Of a stretch of DNA of 64,000 nt, positions 36,036-45,835 are shown one piece after another. The stretch is from Comamonas testosteroni ATCC 11996 (GTDB lineage Bacteria; Pseudomonadota; Gammaproteobacteria; Burkholderiales; Burkholderiaceae_C). The first letter of the stretch is position 1, and each line of letters starts with the position of its first letter. The notes below the pieces were generated by a model. It searched no databases. It was not told the DNA's origin and worked only from the letters and a program-made list of their open reading frames with translations. Location: contig NZ_AHIL01000038.1 of NCBI RefSeq assembly GCF_000241525.1, forward strand, positions 62,001 through 126,000. The letters run 5' to 3'. A program made the translations under genes and the position numbers.

Positions 36036-38051
36036 ATGTACCCCCATCTCTTCCAGCCCATCACCATTGGCCACATCACCCTGAAGAACCGGATTCTGAT
36101 GGGCTCCATGCATACCGGGCTGGAGGATCAGGCGCAGGGTTTCGAGAAGCTGGCCCTCTTCTATACCGAGCGTGCCCGGGAAGGGCTGCAGCTCATCGTC
36201 ACCGGGGGCTTCGGCGTCAACGAGTGGGCGCTGGGCATGCCCGAGCATGCCGAGTTCTCGACGCTGTGCACGCCAGAGCAGGCGGCCCGGCACCGCCTCA
36301 TCACCGACGCCGTGCATGCCGAAGGCAGCCATATCCTCATGCAGGTGCTGCATGTGGGCCGCTACGACCACGGCAGCGGCGGCGTCTCGCCAAGCAGCGT
36401 GCTCTCCAAGCTCAGCAGCCGCAGCTCGCGTGAACTCAGCACAGCTCAGATCGAGCAGATCATTGCCGACTATGTGCGCTGCGCCCGACTGGCCCGGGAA
36501 GCCGGCTATGACGGTGTGGAGGTCATGGGCGGCGAAGGCTATCTGATCAACCAGTTTCTGGCGCCGCTGACCAACTTCCGCACCGATGAGTGGGGCGGCG
36601 ATGCCGCCGGCCGCAGCCGCTTTGCGCTGCGCATCGTGCAGGGCATACGCGCGGCCGTGCCCGAGAACTTCGTCATCAGCTTTCGCCTGTCCCTGATGGA
36701 CCTGGTCGAGCACGGCAGCCACTGGAAGGAAGTGCTTGACCTGGCCCGCCAGCTGGAAGCCGCTGGCGTGGACCTGTTCAACACCAGCGTGGGCTGGCAT
36801 GAGGCGCGCATTCCCACCATTGCCATGATGGTGCCGCGCGCCGCATTCAGCTGGGCTGCCGAGCAACTCAAGCAGGCGGTCAGCGTTCCCGTGGCGGCCA
36901 GCAACCGCATCAACACCCCCGAAGTGGCCGATGACCTGATTGCCCAGGGCCATGCCGACATGGTGGCCATGGCTCGCCCCTTCCTGGCCGACCCCGCCTT
37001 TGTGCGCAAGGCGCAGGCGGGCCAGAGCAATGCCATCAACACCTGCATTGCCTGCAACCAGTCCTGCCTGGATCGCATCTTCACGCGCCAGCAGGTCAGC
37101 TGTCTGGTCAACCCCAGAGCCTGCCGCGAATGGGAATGGCCACAGGAAAAAGCCGCAGTTCCGCGCAAGATCGCCGTGCTCGGTGCTGGACCTGCCGGAC
37201 TGGCCTGCGCGCGCGAGGCGGCCGACCGAGGCCACAAGGTGACGCTGTTCGAGCCCGGCATCCGCATCGGCGGCCAGTTCTTTCTGGCGCAGAAAGTACC
37301 CGGCAAGCAGGAGCTGGGCGAGACGCTGCGCTACTTCGAGCATGAAATCCAGCGCCTGGGCATAGAGCTGCGACTCAACACCACTCCGGACATCGACACC
37401 CTGAGCGGATTTGATCATGTGGTCGTGGCCACGGGAGTGACGCCGCGGCGCAGCGGCATCGAGGGCGAGAACAGCTCCAAGGTGGTGGACTATATCGAGG
37501 CATTGCGCAGCCCCCGCTTTGTCGGCGAACGCGTGGCCATCGTGGGCGCGGGGCCGCTGGGCTTTGACATGGCCGAGCTGCTGGCCCATCACAAGGCCGA
37601 CGACGGCAGCGTGGCTGCCTTTGACCGCGAATGGGGCATCGATCCAAAGCGCGAGCAGCGCGGCGGCATCAAGGCCAGCGAGAGGGCCGATTCGCCGCGT
37701 CAGATCTGGCTGCTTCAGCGCAGCAAGGCGGCCATGGGCAGCAGCCTGCCAACCACCACGGGCTGGATTCGCCGCACCCGGCTCAAGAACAAGAGCGCAC
37801 GCATGTTCAACGATGTGGAGTACATCCACATTGACGACAACGGCCTGCACCTGCGCATACGCGGCGAGCAGCGCTGCCTGAGCGTGGACAACATCGTGGT
37901 CTGCGCCGGCCAGGAATCACATGACCCCTGGTCATCCAGACTTCAAGCACAAAGCATTGCGCACACAGTAATTGGAGGCGCGCGCAATGCTCACAAAATT
38001 GACGCCGCACGCGCCATCGAAGAAGGGGCCGAACTCGGCCGAAAACTATAG
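36036..38051 (+). CDS. Old-Yellow-Enzyme/2,4-dienoyl-CoA-reductase-type flavoprotein
   Basis: 671 residues from the ATG at 36036 (GAGGAAACC upstream). N-terminal FMN TIM barrel (about 1-330), a 4Fe-4S cluster motif CIACNQSC-x11-C, then an FAD/NAD(P) domain with GAGPAGLACARE and a second GAGPLGFDMAE. This is the FadH/BaiCD/BaiH architecture, which reduces enone or dienoyl double bonds. In this place a delta4 or delta6 ketosteroid or bile-acid reductase is plausible. Divergent from hsdA, 15 bp before its paralogue. Confidence 0.85.
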   Translation: MYPHLFQPITIGHITLKNRILMGSMHTGLEDQAQGFEKLALFYTERAREGLQLIVTGGFGVNEWALGMPEHAEFSTLCTPEQAARHRLITDAVHAEGSHILMQVLHVGRYDHGSGGVSPSSVLSKLSSRSSRELSTAQIEQIIADYVRCARLAREAGYDGVEVMGGEGYLINQFLAPLTNFRTDEWGGDAAGRSRFALRIVQGIRAAVPENFVISFRLSLMDLVEHGSHWKEVLDLARQLEAAGVDLFNTSVGWHEARIPTIAMMVPRAAFSWAAEQLKQAVSVPVAASNRINTPEVADDLIAQGHADMVAMARPFLADPAFVRKAQAGQSNAINTCIACNQSCLDRIFTRQQVSCLVNPRACREWEWPQEKAAVPRKIAVLGAGPAGLACAREAADRGHKVTLFEPGIRIGGQFFLAQKVPGKQELGETLRYFEHEIQRLGIELRLNTTPDIDTLSGFDHVVVATGVTPRRSGIEGENSSKVVDYIEALRSPRFVGERVAIVGAGPLGFDMAELLAHHKADDGSVAAFDREWGIDPKREQRGGIKASERADSPRQIWLLQRSKAAMGSSLPTTTGWIRRTRLKNKSARMFNDVEYIHIDDNGLHLRIRGEQRCLSVDNIVVCAGQESHDPWSSRLQAQSIAHTVIGGARNAHKIDAARAIEEGAELGRKL

Positions 38052-38066
38052 GAGACAGCGAAACAA

Positions 38067-40193
38067 ATGAGCAATCCCCACGCATCAATGCTGCAGCCGG
38101 GCCGTATCGGCACCATGGAGCTGAAGAACCGCATCATCATGGCCCCCATGGGCGAGAACTACGGCGGCACCGACGGTATCTGCGGCGAACGCGCCCAGGA
38201 CTATTACGAAGAGCGTGCCAAGGGCGGCACCGGCCTCATCATCATGGGCACGGCCGCCATCTCCTGGCCCACCGGCACCAGCGAGCCGCACCAACTGGGC
38301 ATCTCCAACGACAGCTTCATCCCCGGTCTGGCCGAAGTCACGCGCCGCGTTCACTCGCACGGCGGCAAAGTCGCCATCCAGATCAATCACAGCGGCAAGG
38401 TCGCTGCCAATGACCGCACCCACGGGCGCGAGATGTGGGTGTCCTCGATTCCGCCCGACGGTCCTGTGGCCGAAGCCATGCGCACCGTCACGCCCAAGGA
38501 ATTCTCGACCTTTGTGGGGATTGGCCCCTACCCCGACCGCTACCGCGTGATGGACAAGGCCGATATTGCACAGATGGTGGAATGGTTTGCTGCGGCCGCC
38601 CTGCGCGCCAAGCAGGCCAACTTCGATGCTGTGGAAGTGCACTGCGCGCACAACTACATGATCGCCAACTTCCTCTCACCCTTTTTCAACAGCCGCAGTG
38701 ACGAATACGGCGGCAGCTATGAAAACCGCAGCCGCCTGCTGCGCGAAGTGCTGACTGCCGTGCGCGAGCGCGTGGGCGCAGACTTCCCCATCTGGGTGCG
38801 TATTGACGCCGAAGAAATGCACACGCCCGGCGGCATCACCATGGACGAGGCACTCAAGACCGCCAGGCTCTGCGAAGAGCTGGGCGTGGATGCCATCAAT
38901 GTCTCGGCCTATGCGCGTCTGCCCACAGGCTCGGCCTTCACGGATGCACCGATTCCGCAAAAGCAGAATGCTTACCGCGAATTTGCCAGCGGCATCAAAA
39001 AGGCAGTCGGCATCCCCATCATCTCGGCCGGCCGCTGGGAGCTGGATGCCGCCGCCGCCGCCATCAGCAATGGCGAGATTGACTTTGTGGCCATGGGCCG
39101 CAAGCTGCTGGCCGACCCCGACCTGGCCAACAAACTGCAAGCCAACACTGCCCTGAGCGTGCGCCCCTGCATTTATTGCTATGCCTGCGTAAGCGAGATT
39201 TTCATCAACAAGGGCATCAAGTGCGCGGTCAACGCACAGACCGGCCACGAGGCGAGCAGGACCATCACCTTTGCCGAAAAGCCCAGGCATGTACTGATCG
39301 TCGGTGGCGGCCCTTCGGGCATGGAGGCCGCCCGCGTCGCCGCCCTGCGCGGCCATCGCGTGACGCTGGTCGAGCGCAGCGACCGCCTGGGCGGCACGCT
39401 GTTCTTTGCCGCACTGGCCTATCCCGAGAACGGCCGACTGCTCGACTATCTGGTCAAGCAGATGGACCACCCCAATATTCAGGTTCGCTTTAACACCAGC
39501 GTCGATGCCAAGCTGCTCGATGAACTCAAGCCCGACGAAATTCTGGTGGGCACCGGCGCCAGGCGTGCCGCCCCCGCCATCGAAGGTGCGCAGCAAAGCC
39601 ATGTCTGGAGCGGCGACGAACTGCGCCGCCTGATGACGGGCGATCGCGCCGAGGAAATTGCCAAGGCCAAGCTGAATCTGGCCGAGCGCGCGCTGTTCAA
39701 GGCCGGCGGCATGCTCAAGGTGACGGACAGCACGACAGCGATCCAGAACCTGTCCAAGCTGTGGATGCCCCTGGGCAAGCGCGTGGTCATCATTGGTGCA
39801 GGCCTGGTCGGCCTGGAGCTGGCCGAGTTCCTGCTCGATCGCGGCCGCGAAGTCACCGTGCTGGACCCCGGCACCCACCCCGGCACCGAGCTGGCCATCG
39901 TGCGCCGCTGGCGCGTGTATGACGCCGTGAAGAGCCACGGCAAGCTGCTGATGCAGTCCACCGTCACGCGTATCGAGCGCAAGGAAGTCGTCTGGACGGA
40001 CAAGAAGGGCGAGGAATACCGCACGCCAGCCGACTCCGTGGTGCTGGCCATTGGAGCCGAGGCCGACTCCGCCGTTGCCGACCAGCTGCAATCCCTTACC
40101 CGGACTCCCGTGCGCCGCATCGGCGACTGCCAGGACCTGGGCTATATCGAGGGCGCCATGCATTCAGGCCATCAGGCCGGACGCGAAGTCTGA
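38067..40193 (+). CDS. Old-Yellow-Enzyme/BaiCD-like flavin reductase (second copy)
   Basis: 708 residues with FMN barrel (HCAHNYMIANFLSP, DEYGGSYENRS), cluster motif CIYCYAC-x11-C with shorter C-x2-C-x2-C spacing than its neighbour, and FAD/NAD domain (GGGPSGMEAARV, GAGLVGLELAE). AGGAGACAG ribosome site. Members include bile-acid 3-oxo-delta4 reductases BaiCD and BaiH. The two paralogues probably act on different double bonds or stereofaces. A strong terminator follows. Confidence 0.87.
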   Translation: MSNPHASMLQPGRIGTMELKNRIIMAPMGENYGGTDGICGERAQDYYEERAKGGTGLIIMGTAAISWPTGTSEPHQLGISNDSFIPGLAEVTRRVHSHGGKVAIQINHSGKVAANDRTHGREMWVSSIPPDGPVAEAMRTVTPKEFSTFVGIGPYPDRYRVMDKADIAQMVEWFAAAALRAKQANFDAVEVHCAHNYMIANFLSPFFNSRSDEYGGSYENRSRLLREVLTAVRERVGADFPIWVRIDAEEMHTPGGITMDEALKTARLCEELGVDAINVSAYARLPTGSAFTDAPIPQKQNAYREFASGIKKAVGIPIISAGRWELDAAAAAISNGEIDFVAMGRKLLADPDLANKLQANTALSVRPCIYCYACVSEIFINKGIKCAVNAQTGHEASRTITFAEKPRHVLIVGGGPSGMEAARVAALRGHRVTLVERSDRLGGTLFFAALAYPENGRLLDYLVKQMDHPNIQVRFNTSVDAKLLDELKPDEILVGTGARRAAPAIEGAQQSHVWSGDELRRLMTGDRAEEIAKAKLNLAERALFKAGGMLKVTDSTTAIQNLSKLWMPLGKRVVIIGAGLVGLELAEFLLDRGREVTVLDPGTHPGTELAIVRRWRVYDAVKSHGKLLMQSTVTRIERKEVVWTDKKGEEYRTPADSVVLAIGAEADSAVADQLQSLTRTPVRRIGDCQDLGYIEGAMHSGHQAGREV

Positions 40194-40212
40194 AGATACT
40201 CTTCGATAGCTG

Positions 40213-40249
40213 AAACCGCCTGCGAGCCTTGAACTCGCAGGCGGTTTTT
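40213..40249 (+). terminator. Terminator of the flavin-reductase operon
   Basis: AAACCGCCTGCGAG pairs with CTCGCAGGCGGTTT (14-bp perfect stem, 7-base loop), then T's. 20 bp after the stop. Confidence 0.95.
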
Positions 40250-40379
40250 CATTGGAGTCACAGTATTTCGGCAGAGCGGCCAATAGGCTTCATCTGGCCG
40301 GAAGCGGGTCTTCGCAACTGAAGCAAAATAGGATCGATCTTGCCTTTGACTTTTGTTTCACCAAGGATTAACTGTCCCG

Positions 40380-40964
40380 ATGCCTACGCCTGAGCGCTTC
40401 GTTGCGGATGTCCTCCAAAATATCAACAATCGTGCAATTTTTGAACGCTGGGATGATTTGAATCTTCCAGATGGCTGGCTTGTTGCAGGCTGCTTATTTC
40501 AGACAGTGTGGAATTTGCAGGCGCAACGAAATCCTGAGGACTCCATCAAAGACTACGACCTCTTCTACTTTGATCCATCGAGCACCACTGACAGTGCGGA
40601 GCAGAAAGTACAAGCACATGCCGATCGCGTTTTACGCGACCTGGGCATCAAGATTGAAGTCACGAACCAAGCTCGGGTTCACTTGTGGTACGAGTCATAT
40701 TTCGGTCGTCCATATGAAGCACTGCGTAGCTCTTGCGAGGGAATAGATCGCTTCCTGATCCCGGCTACTTGTGTGGGCCTTCGCCCAGGCAGCCTCTATG
40801 CTCCGAACAGCCTGGAGCTGATCTATGACGGAGTTTTGGCACTCAATCCATTGACCCCGCATCGTGAACTTTTCCAGCAAAAGGCAGAGTCTTACCAAGC
40901 GCGTTGGCCATGGCTGCGAATCGTTGTCCCGGTTCATCAGCCTCAGAGAATTGATGCACGCTGA
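40380..40964 (+). CDS. Nucleotidyltransferase-family protein (NTP_transf_6/DUF925)
   Basis: 194 residues from the ATG at 40380; a TTG 27 bp upstream is an alternative. The signature GCLFQTVWNLQ..SIKDYDLFYFD is typical of NTP_transf_6, a minimal nucleotidyltransferase family with unknown substrate. Base composition is visibly less GC-rich than the steroid genes, and no regulon palindrome precedes it. First gene of an accessory block. Confidence 0.8.
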   Translation: MPTPERFVADVLQNINNRAIFERWDDLNLPDGWLVAGCLFQTVWNLQAQRNPEDSIKDYDLFYFDPSSTTDSAEQKVQAHADRVLRDLGIKIEVTNQARVHLWYESYFGRPYEALRSSCEGIDRFLIPATCVGLRPGSLYAPNSLELIYDGVLALNPLTPHRELFQQKAESYQARWPWLRIVVPVHQPQRIDAR

Positions 40965-41087
40965 TGGGTGCGAGCATGTCCGCCTTGGGTCATTCCGGGA
41001 CCGTGGCCTGTCGGCCAGGAGCAGACCTTACACTGCAATGCAGGTCGTTCAATTTACTCGCTGTTCGTACTATGAAAAGTCTTTCCT

Positions 41088-41564
41088 ATGTCCAGAATTG
41101 ACGCTACAACATCCGTAGTAGTAAGAGAAGTCCAGCCACATGACTTTGAAGCGTGGCTTTCACTCTGGGATGGCTATAACGCTTTCTATGGAAGGGCCGG
41201 AGCTACCGGACTGGCGAAGGAAATAACCCAGAAAACCTGGGAGCGATTCTTTAACCCCATCGAACCTGTATTTGCGCTGGTCGCTGAAGATGCAGGAGAA
41301 GTGGTTGGTCTAGCGCATTACATATTTCACCGTAGCACTACGAGACTTGGCCCTGTCTGCTATCTGCAAGATCTTTTTACGGCCCCGAAAAAGCGTCAGC
41401 TTGGAGTTGGCAAGGCCCTCATCAGCAACGTCTACAAGCAAGCAATGCTGGCTGGCTCAAATCGCGTCTATTGGCAAACACAGTCAACCAATGAAGCCGG
41501 CCGTGCGCTCTACGACAAGTTAGCCAAACATAGCGGTTTCATCGTGTACAGCCATGAGCTTTAG
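41088..41564 (+). CDS. GNAT-family acetyltransferase
   Basis: 158 residues with a full GNAT domain: YLQDLFTAPKKRQLGVGKALI is the acetyl-CoA strand and loop, and STNEAGRALYDKLAKHSGFIVY the C-terminal signature. Low-GC like its neighbour. Substrate unknown. Confidence 0.82.
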   Translation: MSRIDATTSVVVREVQPHDFEAWLSLWDGYNAFYGRAGATGLAKEITQKTWERFFNPIEPVFALVAEDAGEVVGLAHYIFHRSTTRLGPVCYLQDLFTAPKKRQLGVGKALISNVYKQAMLAGSNRVYWQTQSTNEAGRALYDKLAKHSGFIVYSHEL

Positions 41565-41812
41565 TCTTCTGCTCCAGACGAACGAATGAGACTACGCAAA
41601 GTAGTGGCGGCTTTGGCTTGAATCGACGCTCGAGTGCAGTCTCTGCTTTCCACCGGGATGGTCTTGCCCAGTGCCTTTGGGCGAGGCCTCTGCGTCGACC
41701 TGTTCAGGGCATACATGGCCCACAACGCCCAAGCTTGAGATAGACCCAGCCTCACAAGCTGTATAAAGAAACAGTAGACTTTGGACTTGATAGCATCAGG
41801 AAAAGTCCAGAC

Positions 41813-42304
41813 ATGCCAGCAGAACTCGAACCAGAAGACGTCTCCATCTTCGAAGACCGCCTTTGGCACCACAAGGGCTGGGAAGCCCGCGTCATCAAGA
41901 ATGAAGACGACGATGGCTGGGCGGTGTCAATGACCCAAGACGGCCAAGCGGAACCCGCTCTGGTCGGCCCATGGACCATGGGGCGTGACAAGAAGAATCC
42001 CAAGCCTCTTGACGTGTCGGCCTTCAACACGCTGGTGAAAACTGCCAGCGAAGTGATACGTCGCCATGAGCAGCACCAGGCAGCGCTGTTGCACAAAGCC
42101 ATCCAGATTGAAGTTCGCGGATTGCGCGTGACGGTGGCTCTCGATATTGAGCCCGATGAGGACAATCCCACGGCGACTCTCACTGCCACCGCAGCGGACG
42201 GCAGCGAATTGGCCAAGGTACGAGTCCGACCGGCTCATAGTCTCACCCGTGCGTCCGCACAGCGCTGGGCAGACGCAGGCTACCCGCGTGAGAGCGAGGA
42301 CTGA
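41813..42304 (+). CDS. Hypothetical protein
   Basis: 163 residues, acidic at the N-terminus, no signal peptide or membrane segment. It contains WHHKGWEARVIKNEDDDGWAV and a C-terminal half that looks like a second small beta domain (IEVRGLRVTVALDIEPDED). I recognise no family. AGGAAAAG lies upstream of the ATG. Part of the accessory block; the roughly 290 bp after it show no gene. Confidence 0.6.
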   Translation: MPAELEPEDVSIFEDRLWHHKGWEARVIKNEDDDGWAVSMTQDGQAEPALVGPWTMGRDKKNPKPLDVSAFNTLVKTASEVIRRHEQHQAALLHKAIQIEVRGLRVTVALDIEPDEDNPTATLTATAADGSELAKVRVRPAHSLTRASAQRWADAGYPRESED

Positions 42305-42592
42305 ACCTGAGGACAAGACCCTTGCTCAGAATTCGGATCGGCCCTTTCTGGGCGACCAATGTCCTTAGCATGGCCTTGGCCTCGGCTGCTTGTGAAAGCT
42401 TGCTTGAGCGCTGGAAGAAAGTAATACCGGAGAAGTTGAGCACTCCATCGAGCCGACCTTGCCGGGGATGCCCGACACTCCGCAGCCCCGGCCAAGGAGT
42501 TGCATTGACCCGTTGAAGCCACCGCCATCAGCGGACATGGGACAACGGCACCAGATCTTCGGATTGCATGGGTCAGCTCGAAAATCGGCCAT

Positions 42593-43426
42593 ATGCCCAA
42601 CCTCGACCTGTTTGATATCCATCTCCAACGTTGGAGCGCGAAGGTGGCCGGCGCCCCTTTCACAACTCATACAAGTGACCTTCTACCCGTCATCCTCACA
42701 AGGAACTGGGCAGGTCTGCCTGCAATGATCAAGGTCACGCGAAACCTTGACGAGCGCATCGGCGCCAGAGTGCTTCAATGGTGGGGCGGCAATGGAGCAG
42801 CGCAAGTTTATGCCTACGACCAAGATACAGGAGCGCTGCTGATGGAGCGCGCTACCGGCTCCAGGCATTTGCTGCACATGGCCAGAAAAGGCGAAGACGA
42901 TGCAGCGACAAGCTGTATCTGCCGCACCATCGAGCAACTGCATTCAAAGAGATCCTCGGCACCACCTGAAGAGCTGCTGCCACTGGCGGATTTTTTTGAG
43001 TCACTCGCGTTGATGGCGCAGCAGGAAGGCGGCTTGATGGCCGAATGCGCAACGGTGGCAGCTGAGCTGATCAATGAGCAGCGTGAGCCTGTCGTCCTGC
43101 ATGGTGATGCGCACCACGGCAACATCCTCGACTTCGACAGGCGTGGATGGCTGGCGATAGATCCAAAGCGCGTCACAGGTGAGCGGTACTACGACTACGT
43201 GAGCGTGCTGTGCAACCCCGAGCTGGAGACCTGCACCGAGCCGGAGCGCTTCGCTCGGCAGCTTGCAGTAGTCATCAATGTCACAGGGCTGGAACGCCGG
43301 CGTTTACTCAAATGGGTGATGGCTCACGCCGCTTTGTCGGCAGCCTGGTTCCTGGAAGACGCAGAGCGCACCAGGGCCAACAGGCAACTGGCCGTTGCGC
43401 ATCTTGCGAGGCAGGCACTGGGATAA
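42593..43426 (+). CDS. APH(6)/hydroxyurea-type kinase
   Basis: 277 residues. The kinase catalytic loop VVLHGDAHHGNILDF and the metal-binding WLAIDPKRVTGE are intact, and the N-terminal WAGLPAMIKVT carries the ATP-site Lys. This is the aminoglycoside 6-phosphotransferase family (StrB-like), which phosphorylates streptomycin in known members. Many chromosomal relatives have unknown substrates, so resistance is not proven. Confidence 0.82.
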   Translation: MPNLDLFDIHLQRWSAKVAGAPFTTHTSDLLPVILTRNWAGLPAMIKVTRNLDERIGARVLQWWGGNGAAQVYAYDQDTGALLMERATGSRHLLHMARKGEDDAATSCICRTIEQLHSKRSSAPPEELLPLADFFESLALMAQQEGGLMAECATVAAELINEQREPVVLHGDAHHGNILDFDRRGWLAIDPKRVTGERYYDYVSVLCNPELETCTEPERFARQLAVVINVTGLERRRLLKWVMAHAALSAAWFLEDAERTRANRQLAVAHLARQALG

Positions 43427-43478
43427 GGCGTCCAGCTCTGCCGCCCAAAGGCCGGCTCTCGGACGGTCGGCCTCGGGC

Positions 43479-43739
43479 TCACGCGCCGGGCCGAGCGCGC
43501 AGCGCCGCGTCGAACCGGGCCAGCTCCTGCTGCAGCGTGCCTCGCTGCCTGAAGCGCAGGCCGGCGCGCTCATACCAGTTCTCGGCGTCCTCCAGATCAC
43601 CTTCCTGCAGATGCAGCAGCCCGTGCAACCAGGCTGCGAGCAGGCCGTCATGCCGCTGCACGGCATCGTGCGCGGCATTCCATTGCCCGGCCCGCATCTG
43701 CAGCGCGATGGCTTGCAGCTGCGCATTGATTTCACTCAT
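43479..43739 (-). CDS. Small helical protein, unknown
   Basis: 86 residues, helix-rich, with a TPR-like unit (LLHLQEGDLEDAENWYERAGL). No signal peptide. Transcribed together with the SnoaL gene 18 bp upstream. Function unknown. Confidence 0.6.
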   Translation of the reverse strand: MSEINAQLQAIALQMRAGQWNAAHDAVQRHDGLLAAWLHGLLHLQEGDLEDAENWYERAGLRFRQRGTLQQELARFDAALRARPGA

Positions 43740-43757
43740 GGCAGGACTCCGTTGCGC

Positions 43758-44150
43758 TCAGGCCAGCAGCGCCTGCTGCACCAGGTGGCTGTCCACATAC
43801 TGCTCCATGCTCGTGATCCTGCCCTCGTTGAGCCGGTACAGATGGGCGAAGCTCGCCGTCATCGCCTTGCCCGTCTTGCGATAGGTGCCCGAGTAGACGC
43901 CGAAGGCGGCCACGCGGTCGCCATCGGCCAGGTAGGTGTGGACCTTGGCGCTGTAGCCGTCCCACTCCGTCGCCAGCCGCTGGAACACGCCTGTGACGAT
44001 CTGCTGCGGGCCGACGTAGGTTCCTGCATAGGGAAAGCCTGCGGCCTCTGTCCAACGGGCGTCAGGCGCCAGTGCAGCCAGCAGATTCCTGCCGTTCTCC
44101 TCGGACGAGCCTTCGTAGGTCGCGCGGATGATATCCAGATTGGTAGTCAT
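43758..44150 (-). CDS. SnoaL-like/NTF2-fold protein
   Basis: 130 residues from the ATG at 44150. Typical SnoaL_2 pattern: IRATYEGSSEENGRNLLAAL, FAHLYRLNEGRI and SMEQYVDS. Members are often cyclases, isomerases or of unknown function. No catalytic assignment attempted. In the same minus-strand unit as the degenerate metallo-hydrolase. Confidence 0.75.
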   Translation of the reverse strand: MTTNLDIIRATYEGSSEENGRNLLAALAPDARWTEAAGFPYAGTYVGPQQIVTGVFQRLATEWDGYSAKVHTYLADGDRVAAFGVYSGTYRKTGKAMTASFAHLYRLNEGRITSMEQYVDSHLVQQALLA

Positions 44151-44167
44151 GGTGTGCGTCCCTGGCT

Positions 44168-45067
44168 TCAGCCCCACTTCATCTCACCCATGGCCACCTT
44201 GGCGCCGATCTGCAGCGCGGCAGCCAGGCCGGCGTCAGGATAGCGCCTGTTCATGGCGGCAATCAGCGCGTCGCCATTGGACGCCCTGGCCAACTCCTGC
44301 TCGAAGGCCAGCAGGTATTCGCGGGTGTAGTTCACTGCCGAAACGTCCAGCGCGCCATGGGCACCCAGGTGGCCCGGCACGATCACGGCCGGCTTGCGTG
44401 CGGCGATGGCTTCCAGGTTCTTTACCCAGGCGGCGCGGGAGGCCGGCGTCGGGGTATCGGCCGTCCACACATGCAACCCGGAGAAGACCAGCACGCCACC
44501 GAAGACCGCATTCAGCGAGGGAACCCACAGGTAGCGGCGGTTCTCCAGTCCTTGTGCCTTGACGATTTCGATGGTGTTGCCCTCCAGCATCAGCGCGGGG
44601 CCGTCATAGGCCTCAGGAAAGACGATGTCGGCAAGCTTCTGCGGACCGTTCTCCTTGAGCTGGGGCGCCCAGGTAGCTATCTTTTTTTGCACATTGGCGC
44701 GGATGGCGGCAATGGTGTCGGAGGCGGCCAGCACCCTGGCAGCGGGGAAGGCGGCCTTGATCGGAGCCAGGCTGAAGTAATAGTCCGGGTCGCTCTGGCT
44801 GACGTAGATGGTGGTCAGCTGCTTGCCCGATGCCTTGATGGCTTCGGCCACGGCGCGGCCATCGGGCAGGGAAAAGCCGCCGTCGATGAGAATGGCCTCG
44901 CTGTCGCCCGAGAGCAGCACGGGCGCACGGAAGAAGCCTTTGTCGCCTGCGGGAAAGTGCTTCCATTGCAGCGTGGAATGGCCGCTAACAGCTGCGGCGC
45001 AACCCGCCAGGCCTGTGACGATGCCGGCGGCGGCGGCGGTTTGAACAAAGTCTCGGCGATTCATCAT
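44168..45067 (-). CDS. Tat-exported metallo-beta-lactamase-fold protein, degenerate zinc site
   Basis: 299 residues. N-terminal NRRDFVQTAAAAG followed by a hydrophobic stretch and GLAGCAA indicates a Tat signal with a possible lipobox. The MBL fold is visible (ILIDGGFSLPDG, VPGHLGAHG), but the HxHxDH motif reads SQSDPD (YVSQSDPDYYF), so the first zinc site is lost. It may bind a different metal or act without one. First gene of a three-gene minus-strand unit. Confidence 0.75.
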   Translation of the reverse strand: MMNRRDFVQTAAAAGIVTGLAGCAAAVSGHSTLQWKHFPAGDKGFFRAPVLLSGDSEAILIDGGFSLPDGRAVAEAIKASGKQLTTIYVSQSDPDYYFSLAPIKAAFPAARVLAASDTIAAIRANVQKKIATWAPQLKENGPQKLADIVFPEAYDGPALMLEGNTIEIVKAQGLENRRYLWVPSLNAVFGGVLVFSGLHVWTADTPTPASRAAWVKNLEAIAARKPAVIVPGHLGAHGALDVSAVNYTREYLLAFEQELARASNGDALIAAMNRRYPDAGLAAALQIGAKVAMGEMKWG

Positions 45068-45117
45068 GATGGTCCTTTGGTGAATTTCAAAAATGGCGGA
45101 AGTCAGACACGCAAGGC

Positions 45118-45768
45118 TCAGCCCGCGCTGAGTTGCTCGGCAAAGGCCTGCGGATTGGAGTAGGCGGCACTGGAGTTCAGCAATCGGCGCTGGCCATTGG
45201 CCTCCAGGATGAAGCTTGGAACGCCGCGCGCGCCAAGCTGGCTCTGCAGCGCCTTTGCGCCTTCGATGCGGGCTCGATTGGCAGCCAGCAGTTCGCCATC
45301 AGAGCGCAGCAGGCTTGCAGCAGCCTGCTCCAGCCCCAGAGCCTGCAGAACTGCCATCAGCGTGTCCGGTTGCGTGATGTCCTCGCCATTGACGTAGCGG
45401 GCATGCTGAATGGCCTCAAGGGCGTCAAGCTCGCGCTCTGGAGTGCACAGACTGACAGCGCTCAGCGCCAGGGTGGCCGGGCCGCTGTCGAACAGTTGCT
45501 GGCGATCCGACAGCACATGGCTGCGGTAGCGCTCGCTGAAGCGCTGGCCCGTCAGACGCTCGATTCGCTGATCGTTGCCCCAGGCATGGGCTGCAAAGCC
45601 ATCGTCCATGAGACGTGCACCCGCGCCTGCGAAAAGGCCGCTGAGCAGCAGGCGCACCTCGACCTCAGGCGCTTTGCCCAGAGCCGCCACCGCTGCGGCG
45701 GCACCGTAGCACCAGCCGCACAGGGGGTCGAATACGTAATGCAGGGTCTTGGTCACTGAGGGCTCCAT
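45118..45768 (-). CDS. DsbA-family thioredoxin-fold protein
   Basis: 216 residues from the ATG at 45768. It begins with a thioredoxin strand and CxxC motif (FDPLCGWCYG), followed by the helical insert of the DsbA/FrnE family and a closing GVPSFILEANGQ cis-Pro segment. No signal peptide, so probably cytosolic. Divergent from a LysR regulator 67 bp away, its likely controller. Confidence 0.82.
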   Translation of the reverse strand: MEPSVTKTLHYVFDPLCGWCYGAAAAVAALGKAPEVEVRLLLSGLFAGAGARLMDDGFAAHAWGNDQRIERLTGQRFSERYRSHVLSDRQQLFDSGPATLALSAVSLCTPERELDALEAIQHARYVNGEDITQPDTLMAVLQALGLEQAAASLLRSDGELLAANRARIEGAKALQSQLGARGVPSFILEANGQRRLLNSSAAYSNPQAFAEQLSAG

Positions 45769-45835
45769 TGCTTCAATGCCCTGATCGTAGGAACAAAGCA
45801 TTGACAGAAAAAGCCTGATCGAATAGATAAACTGT

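Noticed and set aside
42305-42592. Several short open frames before the APH(6)-type gene
   Set aside because: They overlap each other on both strands and show no family features or ribosome sites.
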